Below, piece by piece: positions 53,879-61,960 of a stretch of 64,000 bases of DNA. Positions within the stretch are counted from its first letter, which is position 1, and every line of letters begins with the position of its first letter. A program made the position numbers and the translations under genes. The notes under the pieces are model-generated. The model did not search any database. It was not told the origin of the DNA and saw nothing but the letters and a program-made list of their open reading frames with translations. The stretch is from DATENM01 sp045807725 (GTDB lineage Bacteria > Acidobacteriota > Blastocatellia > UBA7656). Location of the stretch: contig JBJMGV010000054.1 of NCBI GenBank assembly GCA_045807725.1, forward strand, positions 61,061 through 125,060. The letters run 5' to 3'.

Positions 53879-54469
53879 CTATTTAATCTTCTTGGCCTGC
53901 ATCTCCTGGCCGTCGTGGTTGAGAACCAGATGAGTGACTTTGCCGCTGCTGTCTTTGACGAACTTCACCTTGACGCCGACGCTCGGTACATCGAACTCGG
54001 TCTCTGATGTGGGGACCAGCTCGGCCTTGTCCTGGCCTTCGGGAGCGCCGAAGAGTTTGTCGCCGTCCTTATTGATCGTCAGCACACCGAAAGGCGTGTC
54101 GTACTGGCCGACGTAAGCATCATAAACTTTCGGGTCAACTTTAACGGGCGCGGCGGTGGGCTTCTTCTCATCGACAGGCTTGGCAGCAGGCTTATCACCC
54201 GTCGGCTTGGTATCGCCTTCCTTGTACTCGGCCAGCCATTCAACATCAATGGCGTCAGCGCCGCGCCGCTCTTTCTCCTTGATGAGCCACTGGCCGCGCG
54301 TGTTCCAGGGCGCACCGCCTTCGGGGGCGACGTGGCAGAAGGTGCAATCTTTCGCGCCGAACTTGCGAGCTTTAGCGAGGAACGGCGGATAGGCAAATGA
54401 TTGAGTGACCAACGCCGCCACAATGGCGACGATGAAGCTGACTGCGATGATAAGCTTGAATCGTTTCAC
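53879..54469 (-). CDS. exported monohaem c-type protein with DUF3471-like domain
   Basis: A 196-residue protein. N-terminal hydrophobic signal (LIIAVSFIVAIVAALVTQSFA), then a single CTFCH haem-binding motif (about residues 42-46) with no obvious distal Met. A Lys/Pro-rich linker (residues 85-112) leads to a C-terminal domain (DAYVGQYDTPFGVLTINKDG ... LVLNHDGQEMQAKKI) that resembles DUF3471, usually found attached to serine hydrolases. I do not know this pairing from elsewhere. A redox or binding role in the periplasm is inferred. Convergent with recJ. Confidence 0.65.
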   Translation of the reverse strand: MKRFKLIIAVSFIVAIVAALVTQSFAYPPFLAKARKFGAKDCTFCHVAPEGGAPWNTRGQWLIKEKERRGADAIDVEWLAEYKEGDTKPTGDKPAAKPVDEKKPTAAPVKVDPKVYDAYVGQYDTPFGVLTINKDGDKLFGAPEGQDKAELVPTSETEFDVPSVGVKVKFVKDSSGKVTHLVLNHDGQEMQAKKIK

Positions 54470-54520
54470 GTCTCTCTCCTCTGTTGGTTGATGGACTCTG
54501 GCACTCGCAAAGATTATACA

Positions 54521-54682
54521 CTACGCGAAGGAAGTCAGGAGTCAGAAGAAGGGAGTCAGGAGTCAGGAGTCAGAATGAATAGGGAGGTCGGCTGCCGCCT
54601 CCGCTTCTATCGTATCTTCTAAATACTCCCTTCCTTTCCATTCTGACTTCTGACTTCTGACTTTTGACTCCTGACTTCCTAT
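54521..54682. repeat. inverted short-tandem-repeat locus, word GTCAGGA
   Basis: The left arm 54521-54572 has GGAGTCAGGAGTCAG-type tandem words; the right arm 54637-54682 has CTGACTTCTGACTTC-type words. The SDR stop codon (54679-54681 on the minus strand) is at the edge of the right arm. Confidence 0.8.
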
Positions 54683-55452
54683 CTCGCACAGGTCAGGGCG
54701 CGACCGCCGTCAATACTGATCGTCTCGCCGGTGATCCAGGCGGCTTTGTCCGACGCGAGGAATACGATCAACTCGGCGACTTCGTTCGCATCGCCGACGC
54801 GGCCCAGCGGGTGCGTAGTCTTGCTGTGCTCTAGAAAAGCCGCGTACGCTTCTGTGTTCATGCCGCCCGAACGATGCAGCCCGGTGACGACGACACCAGG
54901 GTTGACGGCGTTGACACGAACGCCTTTCGGAGCCAGTTCCAGCGCCGCGCAGCGCGTCAGTTGATCCACGCCGGCCTTGCTGACGCAATAGGCCAGCACG
55001 CCCGGAAACGAGCGCAGGCCGGTGACGCTCGACACGTTGATGATGTTGCCGCGCGACGCTTCGAGGTGCGGCACGGCCAACTGCATCAACTGAAAGACCG
55101 AGCGCAGATTGATGTTCATCATCTCGTCCCACAACTGAAGCGTCGTCGCTTCGATGTTGCCCGACTTCAAAATGCCCGCCGCATTGACCAGCACGTCGAG
55201 GCCGCCCAGTTGTTCGACCGCCTGCGCGAACGCCGCTTCGCTCTGCCGTTCGTCAGCCAGATCGGCGGCGATGGCGATGGCCTTGCGATCATTAATAGCA
55301 ACGTCGCCCGCCGCTTCGCGCAAGGCGTCTTCGCGCCGCCCGATGAGCGCAACGCTTGCGCCAGCGTTCAAGTATCGCGTCGCCGTCGCGCGCCCGATGC
55401 CGCTCGACGCGCCGGTGACGATGACGCGTTGACCTTGTCCGGTTTCAATCAT
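54679..55452 (-). CDS. short-chain dehydrogenase/reductase (classical SDR)
   Basis: A 257-residue cytosolic NAD(P)-dependent oxidoreductase. Cofactor motif TGASSGIGRA (near residue 13), NAAGI (near 90), catalytic Ser in NVSSVTG, and YCVSK supplying the Tyr-Lys pair. Ends with the common WITGETISIDGGRAL. Acyl-carrier or sugar-type substrates are both possible. The start at 55452 fits the family; a longer frame to 55515 adds no conserved sequence. No pathway neighbours. Confidence 0.9.
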   Translation of the reverse strand: MIETGQGQRVIVTGASSGIGRATATRYLNAGASVALIGRREDALREAAGDVAINDRKAIAIAADLADERQSEAAFAQAVEQLGGLDVLVNAAGILKSGNIEATTLQLWDEMMNINLRSVFQLMQLAVPHLEASRGNIINVSSVTGLRSFPGVLAYCVSKAGVDQLTRCAALELAPKGVRVNAVNPGVVVTGLHRSGGMNTEAYAAFLEHSKTTHPLGRVGDANEVAELIVFLASDKAAWITGETISIDGGRALTCAR

Positions 55453-55534
55453 AGTCAGAGTGTGCTTGCGGATAGACGCGAGCGCAAGGCTAGGCGTTGT
55501 CTGTTCGCCAGGCAAGCGTCGGCGGGAGGCGAGG

Positions 55535-55834
55535 TCAGGCGTGAATGAACTGGCGTATGATGTTGGTCTGTTCTCGCGTCAGCGAATCGAAGCGCACGCC
55601 CATGCCGCTGCCCGGATGGCTATGAGCAACGGTGGCTTGCGTTTCGATCACCGTGCCGTCGGGCAGCGCGAAGGTCACATTGAAGATCGTGCCGACCGGC
55701 AGCGGCGATGCCGCTTCGATGTACGCGCCGCGCACGCTGAGGTCGGAGATGCGCGTCTCGCCGCGCACACCTTCGCCTTCATACCAGACATCGAGCACCA
55801 GCCCCGTTCGCCATGCTTTTCGCCGTTCGCTCAT
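55535..55834 (-). CDS. PilZ domain protein
   Basis: A 99-residue single-domain protein. Basic RRKAWRTGL at the start and DLSVRGAYIEA (the D/NxSxxG motif, residues 30-40) fit a c-di-GMP-binding PilZ domain; ends GMGVRFDSLTREQTNIIRQF. The first motif is RRKAWR rather than RxxxR exactly, so nucleotide binding is probable but not certain. The ATG at 55834 starts MSERRKAWR; upstream codons have no support. Divergent from the porin gene. Confidence 0.85.
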   Translation of the reverse strand: MSERRKAWRTGLVLDVWYEGEGVRGETRISDLSVRGAYIEAASPLPVGTIFNVTFALPDGTVIETQATVAHSHPGSGMGVRFDSLTREQTNIIRQFIHA

Positions 55835-56063
55835 CGCTTTGCTGACCTCTTGCACGGCGAATATAAGCGCAGCGCCGGTCGTCGTCAACGGTAACTTCGT
55901 TCGCCCTTTGCTTCTTTTAACGTTTTCGTTACATCGTTGTTACAGTTCCTTCACGTCCGCCTTGTATACTGCTCGCTCTGTTCAAATCGCATCTACATAT
56001 CATCAACAGGTCTCTCCGATGATCTCGACACGCAACCGACAACCGTTCAACCAGGAGGAATAG

Positions 56064-57629
56064 ATGAAGCTCAAGTCAGCCGCCCAACGCGCTGCGCTGA
56101 TCGTCGCAATGCTCGTTTCGCTGAACGCGCACGCGGCCAGCGCCGGTCAGAAGAACAGCGATGAAAAGAGCACGCTGCCCACAAGCGACGCCAACAGCAG
56201 CGCCGCGAAGTCGGAATCCGGTAACAACGCCAAAGCGCCTTCGGTCGAAGACCGCGTGCAGGCGCTTGAACGACTTATCGAACAACAGCAGCGCGAGATT
56301 CAATCGTTGCGCGCCGTCATCGAAAAGCGTGACGCCGACGCTCCAGCATCGCAGCCGGCATCGCCGCTCCAAGCCGTGCAGCCCGCCGCGAGCGCGCCGC
56401 CGTCTGTAGTCGTCGCTACAAACCAAGTCCCGGCATCAGGCAAGAACGAAGCCGCAACGCCCGAAGCGCAGCGGCGCGTAGACGAACTCTACAAGCGCTT
56501 CGGTAGCTTGCGCTTCAGCGGCGATCTGCGCTTCCGCTTTGAGTCGTTCCGCAATCAAGGCTTTGACGCGCTTGCGGAAGCGCCCGACCGCAATCGCCTG
56601 CGGGTTCGCGCGCGGCTGGCGCTCGACGGCACGCTCAGCAAGAACTTCGATTGGGGATTGAAACTGGCTACGGGCATCTTCACTGATCCCATCACCACGA
56701 ATCAGACGCTCACCGATTTCTATGAGCGCAAGCCCTTCGCGCTGGAACGTGCCTTTATCCGGTATGACTCGAAAGGCGACCACGTTGGCGTGCAACTGGT
56801 TGCCGGCAAGTTCGAGCCGACCTTCCGCCGCACGCAGATGGTTTGGGACGATGACGTGAACGTCGAAGGCGCGTCCGAGGCCATTTACTTCAAGACCAAA
56901 TCGCCGCTCAGGCAAGTGAAGCTGGTCGCCTTTCAGTTGCCCTTCAACGAAGTCTCTGCCGGTAAAGACGGCGTGTTGTATGGCGGGCAGGTGCAGACCG
57001 ACTGGCAGTTCTCGCCGAAGCTTTCGGCGAACGCTAACGTTGCGTATTACGACTGGAACCACGCCGATCAAGTGCTGCTCGCTTTAGGCGCGGCGACGAC
57101 GCAGGTCAACGGCGGCATCACCAACGGCGCGGGCGTCACCGGCAATCAGAACGGCGCGCTCGGCACGACCAACCGCATCATACGCAACGCGGCGGGCCAG
57201 CCCATAGGCTTTCTCGCAGGCTTCAACTTGGTGGACTTTCTCGGCAACCTGACCTGGGCAGTGAGCGGGCGTTTCCCCGTGACGTTTGTTTTCGATTACG
57301 TCCACAACGCGACCAACCGCGTGCGCAACGAAAAAGACGGTTACTGGTTCGGCGGGCAGGTTGGCCAGGCGCGCGAAAAAGGCGACTGGCTGTTCGGCTA
57401 TTACTTCACGCGCATCGAGCAGGATGCCGTGCTGGTGCCGTTCAACTTCAGCGACATTCTGGCCTCGAACAGCCGCGCGCACATGCCGACGGTCGCTTAT
57501 CAGATTGCGAATGGCGTGACGCTGCAATGGACGGGCCTCTTCTCACAACGCGTCAATCCAGTCCTCGTGACTTCGCCGTTTGATCGTTACCTGAACCGCA
57601 TGCAGTTCGACGTGATCTATAAGTTCTGA
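56064..57629 (+). CDS. putative outer-membrane porin with N-terminal coiled coil
   Basis: A 521-residue outer-membrane protein. Signal peptide ends near ASA-G (residue 27). Residues 60-95 (VEDRVQALERLIEQQQREIQ) form a coiled coil, then a Pro/Ala linker, then from about residue 145 a beta-barrel of the putative-porin type (FSGDLRFRFESFRNQ, NRLRVRARLALDG, ending RMQFDVIYKF with C-terminal Phe). The coiled coil probably spans the periplasm towards peptidoglycan. AGGAGGA precedes the ATG. Solute specificity unknown. A long hairpin separates it from the next gene. Confidence 0.8.
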   Translation: MKLKSAAQRAALIVAMLVSLNAHAASAGQKNSDEKSTLPTSDANSSAAKSESGNNAKAPSVEDRVQALERLIEQQQREIQSLRAVIEKRDADAPASQPASPLQAVQPAASAPPSVVVATNQVPASGKNEAATPEAQRRVDELYKRFGSLRFSGDLRFRFESFRNQGFDALAEAPDRNRLRVRARLALDGTLSKNFDWGLKLATGIFTDPITTNQTLTDFYERKPFALERAFIRYDSKGDHVGVQLVAGKFEPTFRRTQMVWDDDVNVEGASEAIYFKTKSPLRQVKLVAFQLPFNEVSAGKDGVLYGGQVQTDWQFSPKLSANANVAYYDWNHADQVLLALGAATTQVNGGITNGAGVTGNQNGALGTTNRIIRNAAGQPIGFLAGFNLVDFLGNLTWAVSGRFPVTFVFDYVHNATNRVRNEKDGYWFGGQVGQAREKGDWLFGYYFTRIEQDAVLVPFNFSDILASNSRAHMPTVAYQIANGVTLQWTGLFSQRVNPVLVTSPFDRYLNRMQFDVIYKF

Positions 57630-57687
57630 AGCACAAGATTCCCGGAACCGTTCGCGCGCGGGCGGTGTCCAATCAATCAGCGGCGAT

Positions 57688-57739
57688 TAAATGGGAGCGG
57701 CGTGGCTGCAAGAGAGTTGCGGCACGCCGTTCCCATTTA
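57688..57739 (+). other. 17-bp hairpin between porin and DUF4139 genes
   Basis: TAAATGGGAGCGGCGTG (57688-57704) pairs with CACGCCGTTCCCATTTA (57723-57739), 17 bp with one G-U and an 18-base loop. No U-tract; it lies 59 bp after one stop and 42 bp before the next start. An mRNA processing or stabilising hairpin is possible, or a weak terminator. Confidence 0.6.
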
Positions 57740-57780
57740 TGGTTCCAGCCGCCGCCCAAACTCCGTTTCCGAGGAAATGA

Positions 57781-59991
57781 ATGAAACTTATCTCCCTGTG
57801 CCTCGCTCTGTTGTTGATGGCCAATCCGTTTGCGGCGCAGACCCGCGCAACGCGACGGACGCCGAGCCAGCCGCCTGTTCAGTCCGCTTCACCTCAAGCC
57901 CGACCGGCAGCAAGATCGCTGCCGATTCATCGCGTCATCTTGTACAGCAACGGCGTCGCTTATGTTGAGCGGCGCGGCGCGGTCTCTGGTCGCGCTGAAA
58001 TCAACCTGCCGTTCAAGCAGTCGCAGGTTGACGATGTGCTGAAGTCGCTGCTCGTGCTCGACCTCGGCAAAGGCCGCATCGGCGCGGTCAGCTACAATTC
58101 GTCTGCGCCGCCATCGTCGCGGTTGCAAGAGATTCCCTTCTCGCTCGACGCTAACAGCGAAGGCGACGGCGACGGCAGCAAAGAAGGCGGCCTGGTTGCG
58201 GTGCTCAAGCAACTGCAAGGCGCTCGCGTCGAAGTAGCGACGGCGACGCGCACGGCGCGCGGCGCGATCCTCACAGTCGAAGAACGCAAGTCGCAGATAG
58301 ACGCCAACAAGCCGCCGGCCCTCGCTCGCACGCTGGTCATCGCGTCAGAAAGCGGCGAGCTGTCGAGCTTCGACTTGAACGACGTGCGCGCCATCCGTCT
58401 GCTCGACGAAGGCGCGCGGCACGACATTAATGAATTCGCCAACGCGACCGCTTCGGCGCGGCGGCGCGATGCCAAGACCATCTCGGTGACGAGCGACGGC
58501 GACGGCACGCGCGAGATGGTCGTCAGCTACACCATCGCCGCGCCGATCTGGAAGACTACCTACCGCGTCGTCTTGAACAACGAAGGCAAGCCGTTCTTTC
58601 AAGGCTGGGCGATAGTGGATAACGTCAGCGAAGAGGACTGGGCAGACGTGCAGTTGTCGCTGGTCAGCGGCTCGCCGGTATCATTCATCCAACCTTTGCA
58701 ACAGCCGCTCTATCGCCATCGTCCGGTGATGGAGATTCCCGGCGACCTCTCGCTTGAGCCGCAGGTGTACGAACCGGGCGAAGGTCAGGGCCAAGGGCCT
58801 GGCCACGGATTCAACATGGGAGGCGGCTCGCCCTCGATTGGCGGCGGCGACCGTAAGGATAGGGCCGGCGTTCCGGGCGGCGTTGCGGGCGGCGTGGCCG
58901 GCGGCATCGTCGCCGGCAGAGCAGCGCTCCCACCCGCAGAGATGAAGACGGAGTTGAGCGACGCGATCACTGAAGAAGCCGTCGGCGTCACGACTGCCGC
59001 GAAAGGCAGCGAAGTCGGCGACCTCTTCGAGTATCGCATCGAACAGGCCGTCACGGTTCAGCGTGACCGCTCGGCGCTCATTCCCATCCTGCAAACTCAG
59101 ATGGAAGGCGAGCGCGTCTCGATCTACAACGAAACGGCGCGCAAAGACCGACCGATGGGCGGACTGCGATTGAAGAACACCTCGCCGCTGACGCTCGAAG
59201 GCGGTGCGCTGACGGTGCTCGACGGCAACGCCTATGCGGGCGAAGCATTGATGGAACGGCTCAAGCCCGGCGAAGAACGCTTCATCTCGTTTGCGCTCGA
59301 CCTCGGCACGCTCGTCACCACGCGCGACAAGAGCGACCACCAGCCGGCCTTCCTGGTGCGCGTGGTCAATGGCGTCTTGCAGGCGCACTACTACCGCAGC
59401 GACAGGAAGGTCTACACGCTGACGAACCAGACAGACAGACCGCGCACGGTCTTCGTCGAGCACCCTTACCGCGAGAAGTGGAAGCTGTCGGACGACACCG
59501 CGAAACCATATGAGACGACCGCTTCGTTTTATCGCTTCCGCGTCGAGCTGCCGCCGCGCCAGACTGTCGAGCTGCCCGTCAACACCCAGCTCGCGCTGAT
59601 GGACAGCTACGCCCTGTCGAACCTGACGACCGACGACATCAAGCTGTTCGTGGCGAACGGCTACGTCGATGACGCGACGCGTGCGGCGTTAGACAAGATT
59701 ATCGAAATCAAAGGCAGGATCGCCGCCGTTGACGCGCGGGTTCAAGCCGCCGACCGTGAAGCAGCAGAGATCGCGACAGATCAGGCGCGCTTACGCGAGA
59801 ACATCAAGGCGCTGAGCAAAGAGAGTGAAGCGCGCCAGCTCATCGCGCGTTATGTAGCAAAGGCTACAGAGCAGGAATCGCGCCTCGAACAACTGGCCAA
59901 CGAGCGCAAAGCCGCCGCCGCCGAGCGCGTCGCCCTGCAAGACGAATTGAACGCCACGATTCTCGGACTGAAATTCGACCGCAAGCTGTGA
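57781..59991 (+). CDS. exported DUF4139 domain protein
   Basis: A 736-residue secreted protein. Signal peptide residues 1-20. Residues 48-110 begin the DUF4139-type fold (HRVILYSNGVAYVERRG), continuing with SYTIAAPIWKTTYRVVL and GWAIVDNVSEEDWADVQLSLVSG, the family hallmark. A Gly-rich low-complexity insert occupies about residues 335-380. The C-terminus (650-736) is a coiled coil (KGRIAAVDARVQAADREAAE, EQESRLEQLANERKAAAAER). Function is not established in this family. Follows the porin on the same strand by 151 bp. Confidence 0.8.
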   Translation: MKLISLCLALLLMANPFAAQTRATRRTPSQPPVQSASPQARPAARSLPIHRVILYSNGVAYVERRGAVSGRAEINLPFKQSQVDDVLKSLLVLDLGKGRIGAVSYNSSAPPSSRLQEIPFSLDANSEGDGDGSKEGGLVAVLKQLQGARVEVATATRTARGAILTVEERKSQIDANKPPALARTLVIASESGELSSFDLNDVRAIRLLDEGARHDINEFANATASARRRDAKTISVTSDGDGTREMVVSYTIAAPIWKTTYRVVLNNEGKPFFQGWAIVDNVSEEDWADVQLSLVSGSPVSFIQPLQQPLYRHRPVMEIPGDLSLEPQVYEPGEGQGQGPGHGFNMGGGSPSIGGGDRKDRAGVPGGVAGGVAGGIVAGRAALPPAEMKTELSDAITEEAVGVTTAAKGSEVGDLFEYRIEQAVTVQRDRSALIPILQTQMEGERVSIYNETARKDRPMGGLRLKNTSPLTLEGGALTVLDGNAYAGEALMERLKPGEERFISFALDLGTLVTTRDKSDHQPAFLVRVVNGVLQAHYYRSDRKVYTLTNQTDRPRTVFVEHPYREKWKLSDDTAKPYETTASFYRFRVELPPRQTVELPVNTQLALMDSYALSNLTTDDIKLFVANGYVDDATRAALDKIIEIKGRIAAVDARVQAADREAAEIATDQARLRENIKALSKESEARQLIARYVAKATEQESRLEQLANERKAAAAERVALQDELNATILGLKFDRKL

Positions 59992-59995
59992 ACTT

Positions 59996-60505
59996 CAGGA
60001 GGCAGGAGGCAGGAGGCAGTGGCCAGTAGGCAGTAGGCAGTTGATAGGTGATAGTTCCCCAAGCTCCGTTAGGAGCGCGATGTTTATAGCCAACGTATGG
60101 GTTTCCTGTTCAAGCTCCGTTAGGAGCGCAATGTGTATAGCTACCGATGCGATAAATGAAGCAAGCTCCGTCAGGAGCGCAATGTTTACAGTTCACGATG
60201 CAATAGATCAAACAAGCTCCGTTAGGAGCGCAATGTTTATAGTTACGGCTGATAGAAAGGACGAAGCCCCGTAGGGGCGCGATGTCCACATCCCGCTCCT
60301 ACGGAGCTTGTTTTATCTACTGCATCGGTAACTATAAACATCGCGCTCCTAACGGAGCTTCGTCACATCCTTCAGCATTATCTATAAACAGGTCGTCCCT
60401 ACGGGACTGCTGACTATTCTAGCTTCCTGCCTCCTGCTTCCTGCCCCCTGCCTCCTGTCCGCTGCCTCCTGCCTACTGCCTACTGCCCGCTGCCTCCTGC
60501 CTCAC
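59996..60505. repeat. composite word-repeat locus, word GGCAGGA, enclosing a hairpin array
   Basis: The left arm 59996-60043 has GGCAGGAGGCAGGAGGCAG-type words and GGCAGTAGGCAGTAG; the right arm 60421-60505 has the complementary CCTGCCTCCTGC and CTGCCTACTGCC words. Between the arms lies the 51-bp hairpin array. The arsR stop codon (60473-60475) is inside the right arm, and the last codons of arsR are repeat-derived. Confidence 0.85.
60061..60410. repeat. array of eight hairpin elements, 51-bp period
   Basis: Five direct copies start at 60061, 60112, 60163, 60214 and 60264; each has AAGCTCCGTTAGGAGCGC, then ATGTTTATAG. Spacers are 20-21 bp and are themselves related. Three inverted copies follow (about 60283-60309, 60331-60360, 60381-60410). 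Stem variants are GCTCC/GGAGC, GCCCC/GGGGC and GTCCC/GGGAC, so both sides change together. Spacers of the inverted copies match those of the direct copies, so the inverted part arose by copying the same unit. Confidence 0.85.
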
Positions 60506-60892
60506 GCGGCGCGGGCGCGGCGCACCCTGCAAACGCACGGGCGGGCGCACGGCGCAACAGATGCTTGCGAGCCGCGTCCGGTCGCGCTGCATCTCGCTGT
60601 CTTCGGCAAGCGAGGCACGAACTTCATTGAAGATGCGGGCGGCGTGTGGGTTCGGCGGCTCGACGATGCGGTAATGCATCCACTTGCCCTCGCGTCGCGC
60701 GCCGACCACTTGAGCTTTGCGCAGGTAGGCCAGATGCCGCGAAATCTTCGGCTGGTTAGTCTGTAGAATTTCAACAAAGAAACAGACGCACACCTCGTCA
60801 TCGCCCATCAGGTTCAACAACCGCAGCCGCGTGCGGTCGGCCAATGCCTTAAACAGCGTCTCCATCCGGTACGACTTCTCCGCTTTCTTCAT
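60473..60892 (-). CDS. arsR: ArsR-family arsenic-responsive repressor
   Basis: A 139-residue winged-helix repressor. METLFKALADRTRLRLLNLM opens the domain; the As(III)-binding motif is EVCVCFFVEIL (Cys35, Cys37), and the recognition helix is TNQPKISRHLAYLRKAQVV. WMHYRI is the wing. CC at 112-113 may add a metal site. From about residue 120 the tail (PRPRRVRQEAAGSRQ) is low-complexity and partly encoded by the GGCAGGA repeat. The start at 60892 is chosen for family fit; two ATGs or alternative starts lie upstream. Divergent from arsM, sharing an operator-like region. Confidence 0.85.
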   Translation of the reverse strand: MKKAEKSYRMETLFKALADRTRLRLLNLMGDDEVCVCFFVEILQTNQPKISRHLAYLRKAQVVGARREGKWMHYRIVEPPNPHAARIFNEVRASLAEDSEMQRDRTRLASICCAVRPPVRLQGAPRPRRVRQEAAGSRQ

Positions 60893-60929
60893 AACGAGAA
60901 GCATTCTACCACAGCCGAACAAATATGCC

Positions 60930-60981
60930 TTGACGAATGTGTTCTGCTGACCTATGATCACATTCGCTAAAGCGAATATGT
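60930..60981 (+). promoter_or_regulatory. arsM promoter and ArsR operator-like dyad
   Basis: TTGACG (60930-60935), 17 bp, TATGAT (60953-60958). Directly downstream, ATTCGCT-TA-type dyad: ATTCGCT and AGCGAAT within CATTCGCTAAAGCGAATATG (60961-60980). Position right after the -10 box is suited to repression by ArsR. Confidence 0.75.
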
Positions 60982-61031
60982 ACGTTGCGCCGTGCCGGTC
61001 AGCGGCGGGCGCAGCAGCAAAAAGGAGAACG

Positions 61032-61937
61032 ATGATGTCGAAAGAGATTCAAGAAGCGGTGCGCGCCCGTTACGGCACGTTCGCCGAAAGCAGTTTATCC
61101 ACCGGGCACGATGGGGTGCGCCAGGTCGCCGAAGCTTTCGGCTACACGGCGGACGAACTGACCTCGATTCCTGCCGAAGCCAATATGGGATTGTCCTGCG
61201 GCAACCCGACGGCTTACGCGCATCTGCGCGAAGGCGAGACGGTCGTTGATCTCGGCTGCGGCGGCGGCCTGGATGTCTTTCTCGCCGCTCAGAAGGTCGG
61301 GCCGATGGGTCGCGCCATCGGCATAGATATGACCGCCGAGATGCTCGAACGTGCACGGCGCAACGCCGAGAACGGCCCCGACGACAAGCCTTACACCAAC
61401 GTCGAGTTTCATCAGGCGACGATTGACAACCTGCCGCTCGCTTCGGCTTCCGTCGATTGCGTCATCAGCAATTGTGTGATCAATCTTACGCCCGATAAGC
61501 CGGCGGTTTTCCGCGAGATCGCCCGCGTGCTCAAGCCCGGCGGTCGCCTCGCGGTCAGCGACATTGCTTTGAAGAAGCCGCTGCCCGACGAGATCGGCAA
61601 CGACCTGCTCGCTTACGTCGGCTGCATCGCCGGCGCGATTCTGATTGACGATTACCGGCGCGGCCTTGTCGAAGCGGGCTTTTCGCACGTCGAGATCGTT
61701 GATACCAATTCAGACCTGAACGTCTACGCGAAGATTGATAATCAGACCGTCTGTTGCGCGCCCGCAGCCGAGTCAAGCAAAGCCTTGCCGGTGGCCGCTT
61801 CAGGCTGCTGCTCGACCGCGCCAGAATCAGCCGACGCCACGCTCGGTTTGCAGCGCCTCGCCGAGATGCTATCGCGGTACAACGTCAACGACTACGCCGC
61901 CAGCGTCCGCGTCTACGCAATTAAGCCGGCAGCGTAA
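61032..61937 (+). CDS. arsM: arsenite S-adenosylmethionine methyltransferase
   Basis: A 301-residue cytosolic enzyme converting As(III) to methylated arsenicals. SAM motif VVDLGCGGGLDVFLAA (residues 71-86). The three conserved arsenic-binding cysteines are Cys56 (GLSCGNP), Cys148 (SNCVINL) and Cys198 (VGCIAGA). The C-terminal region has two more Cys pairs (241-242 and 259-260). AAGGAG precedes the ATG pair at 61032/61035. Regulated by the divergent arsR. No arsB, acr3 or arsC is next to it in this window, so methylation is the only local arsenic function. Confidence 0.92.
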   Translation: MMSKEIQEAVRARYGTFAESSLSTGHDGVRQVAEAFGYTADELTSIPAEANMGLSCGNPTAYAHLREGETVVDLGCGGGLDVFLAAQKVGPMGRAIGIDMTAEMLERARRNAENGPDDKPYTNVEFHQATIDNLPLASASVDCVISNCVINLTPDKPAVFREIARVLKPGGRLAVSDIALKKPLPDEIGNDLLAYVGCIAGAILIDDYRRGLVEAGFSHVEIVDTNSDLNVYAKIDNQTVCCAPAAESSKALPVAASGCCSTAPESADATLGLQRLAEMLSRYNVNDYAASVRVYAIKPAA

Positions 61938-61960
61938 GGCGATTAACATAAGGCGGTGTC

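Noticed and set aside
60041..60274. 77-codon open frame with repeated SSVRSAMF translated from the hairpin array
   Set aside because: The frame stays open only because the period (51 bp) is a multiple of three; no ribosome-binding site and no domain.
60061..60410. Regularly spaced repeats interpreted as a CRISPR array
   Set aside because: The spacers are homologous to each other, the orientation inverts halfway, and no cas gene is present.
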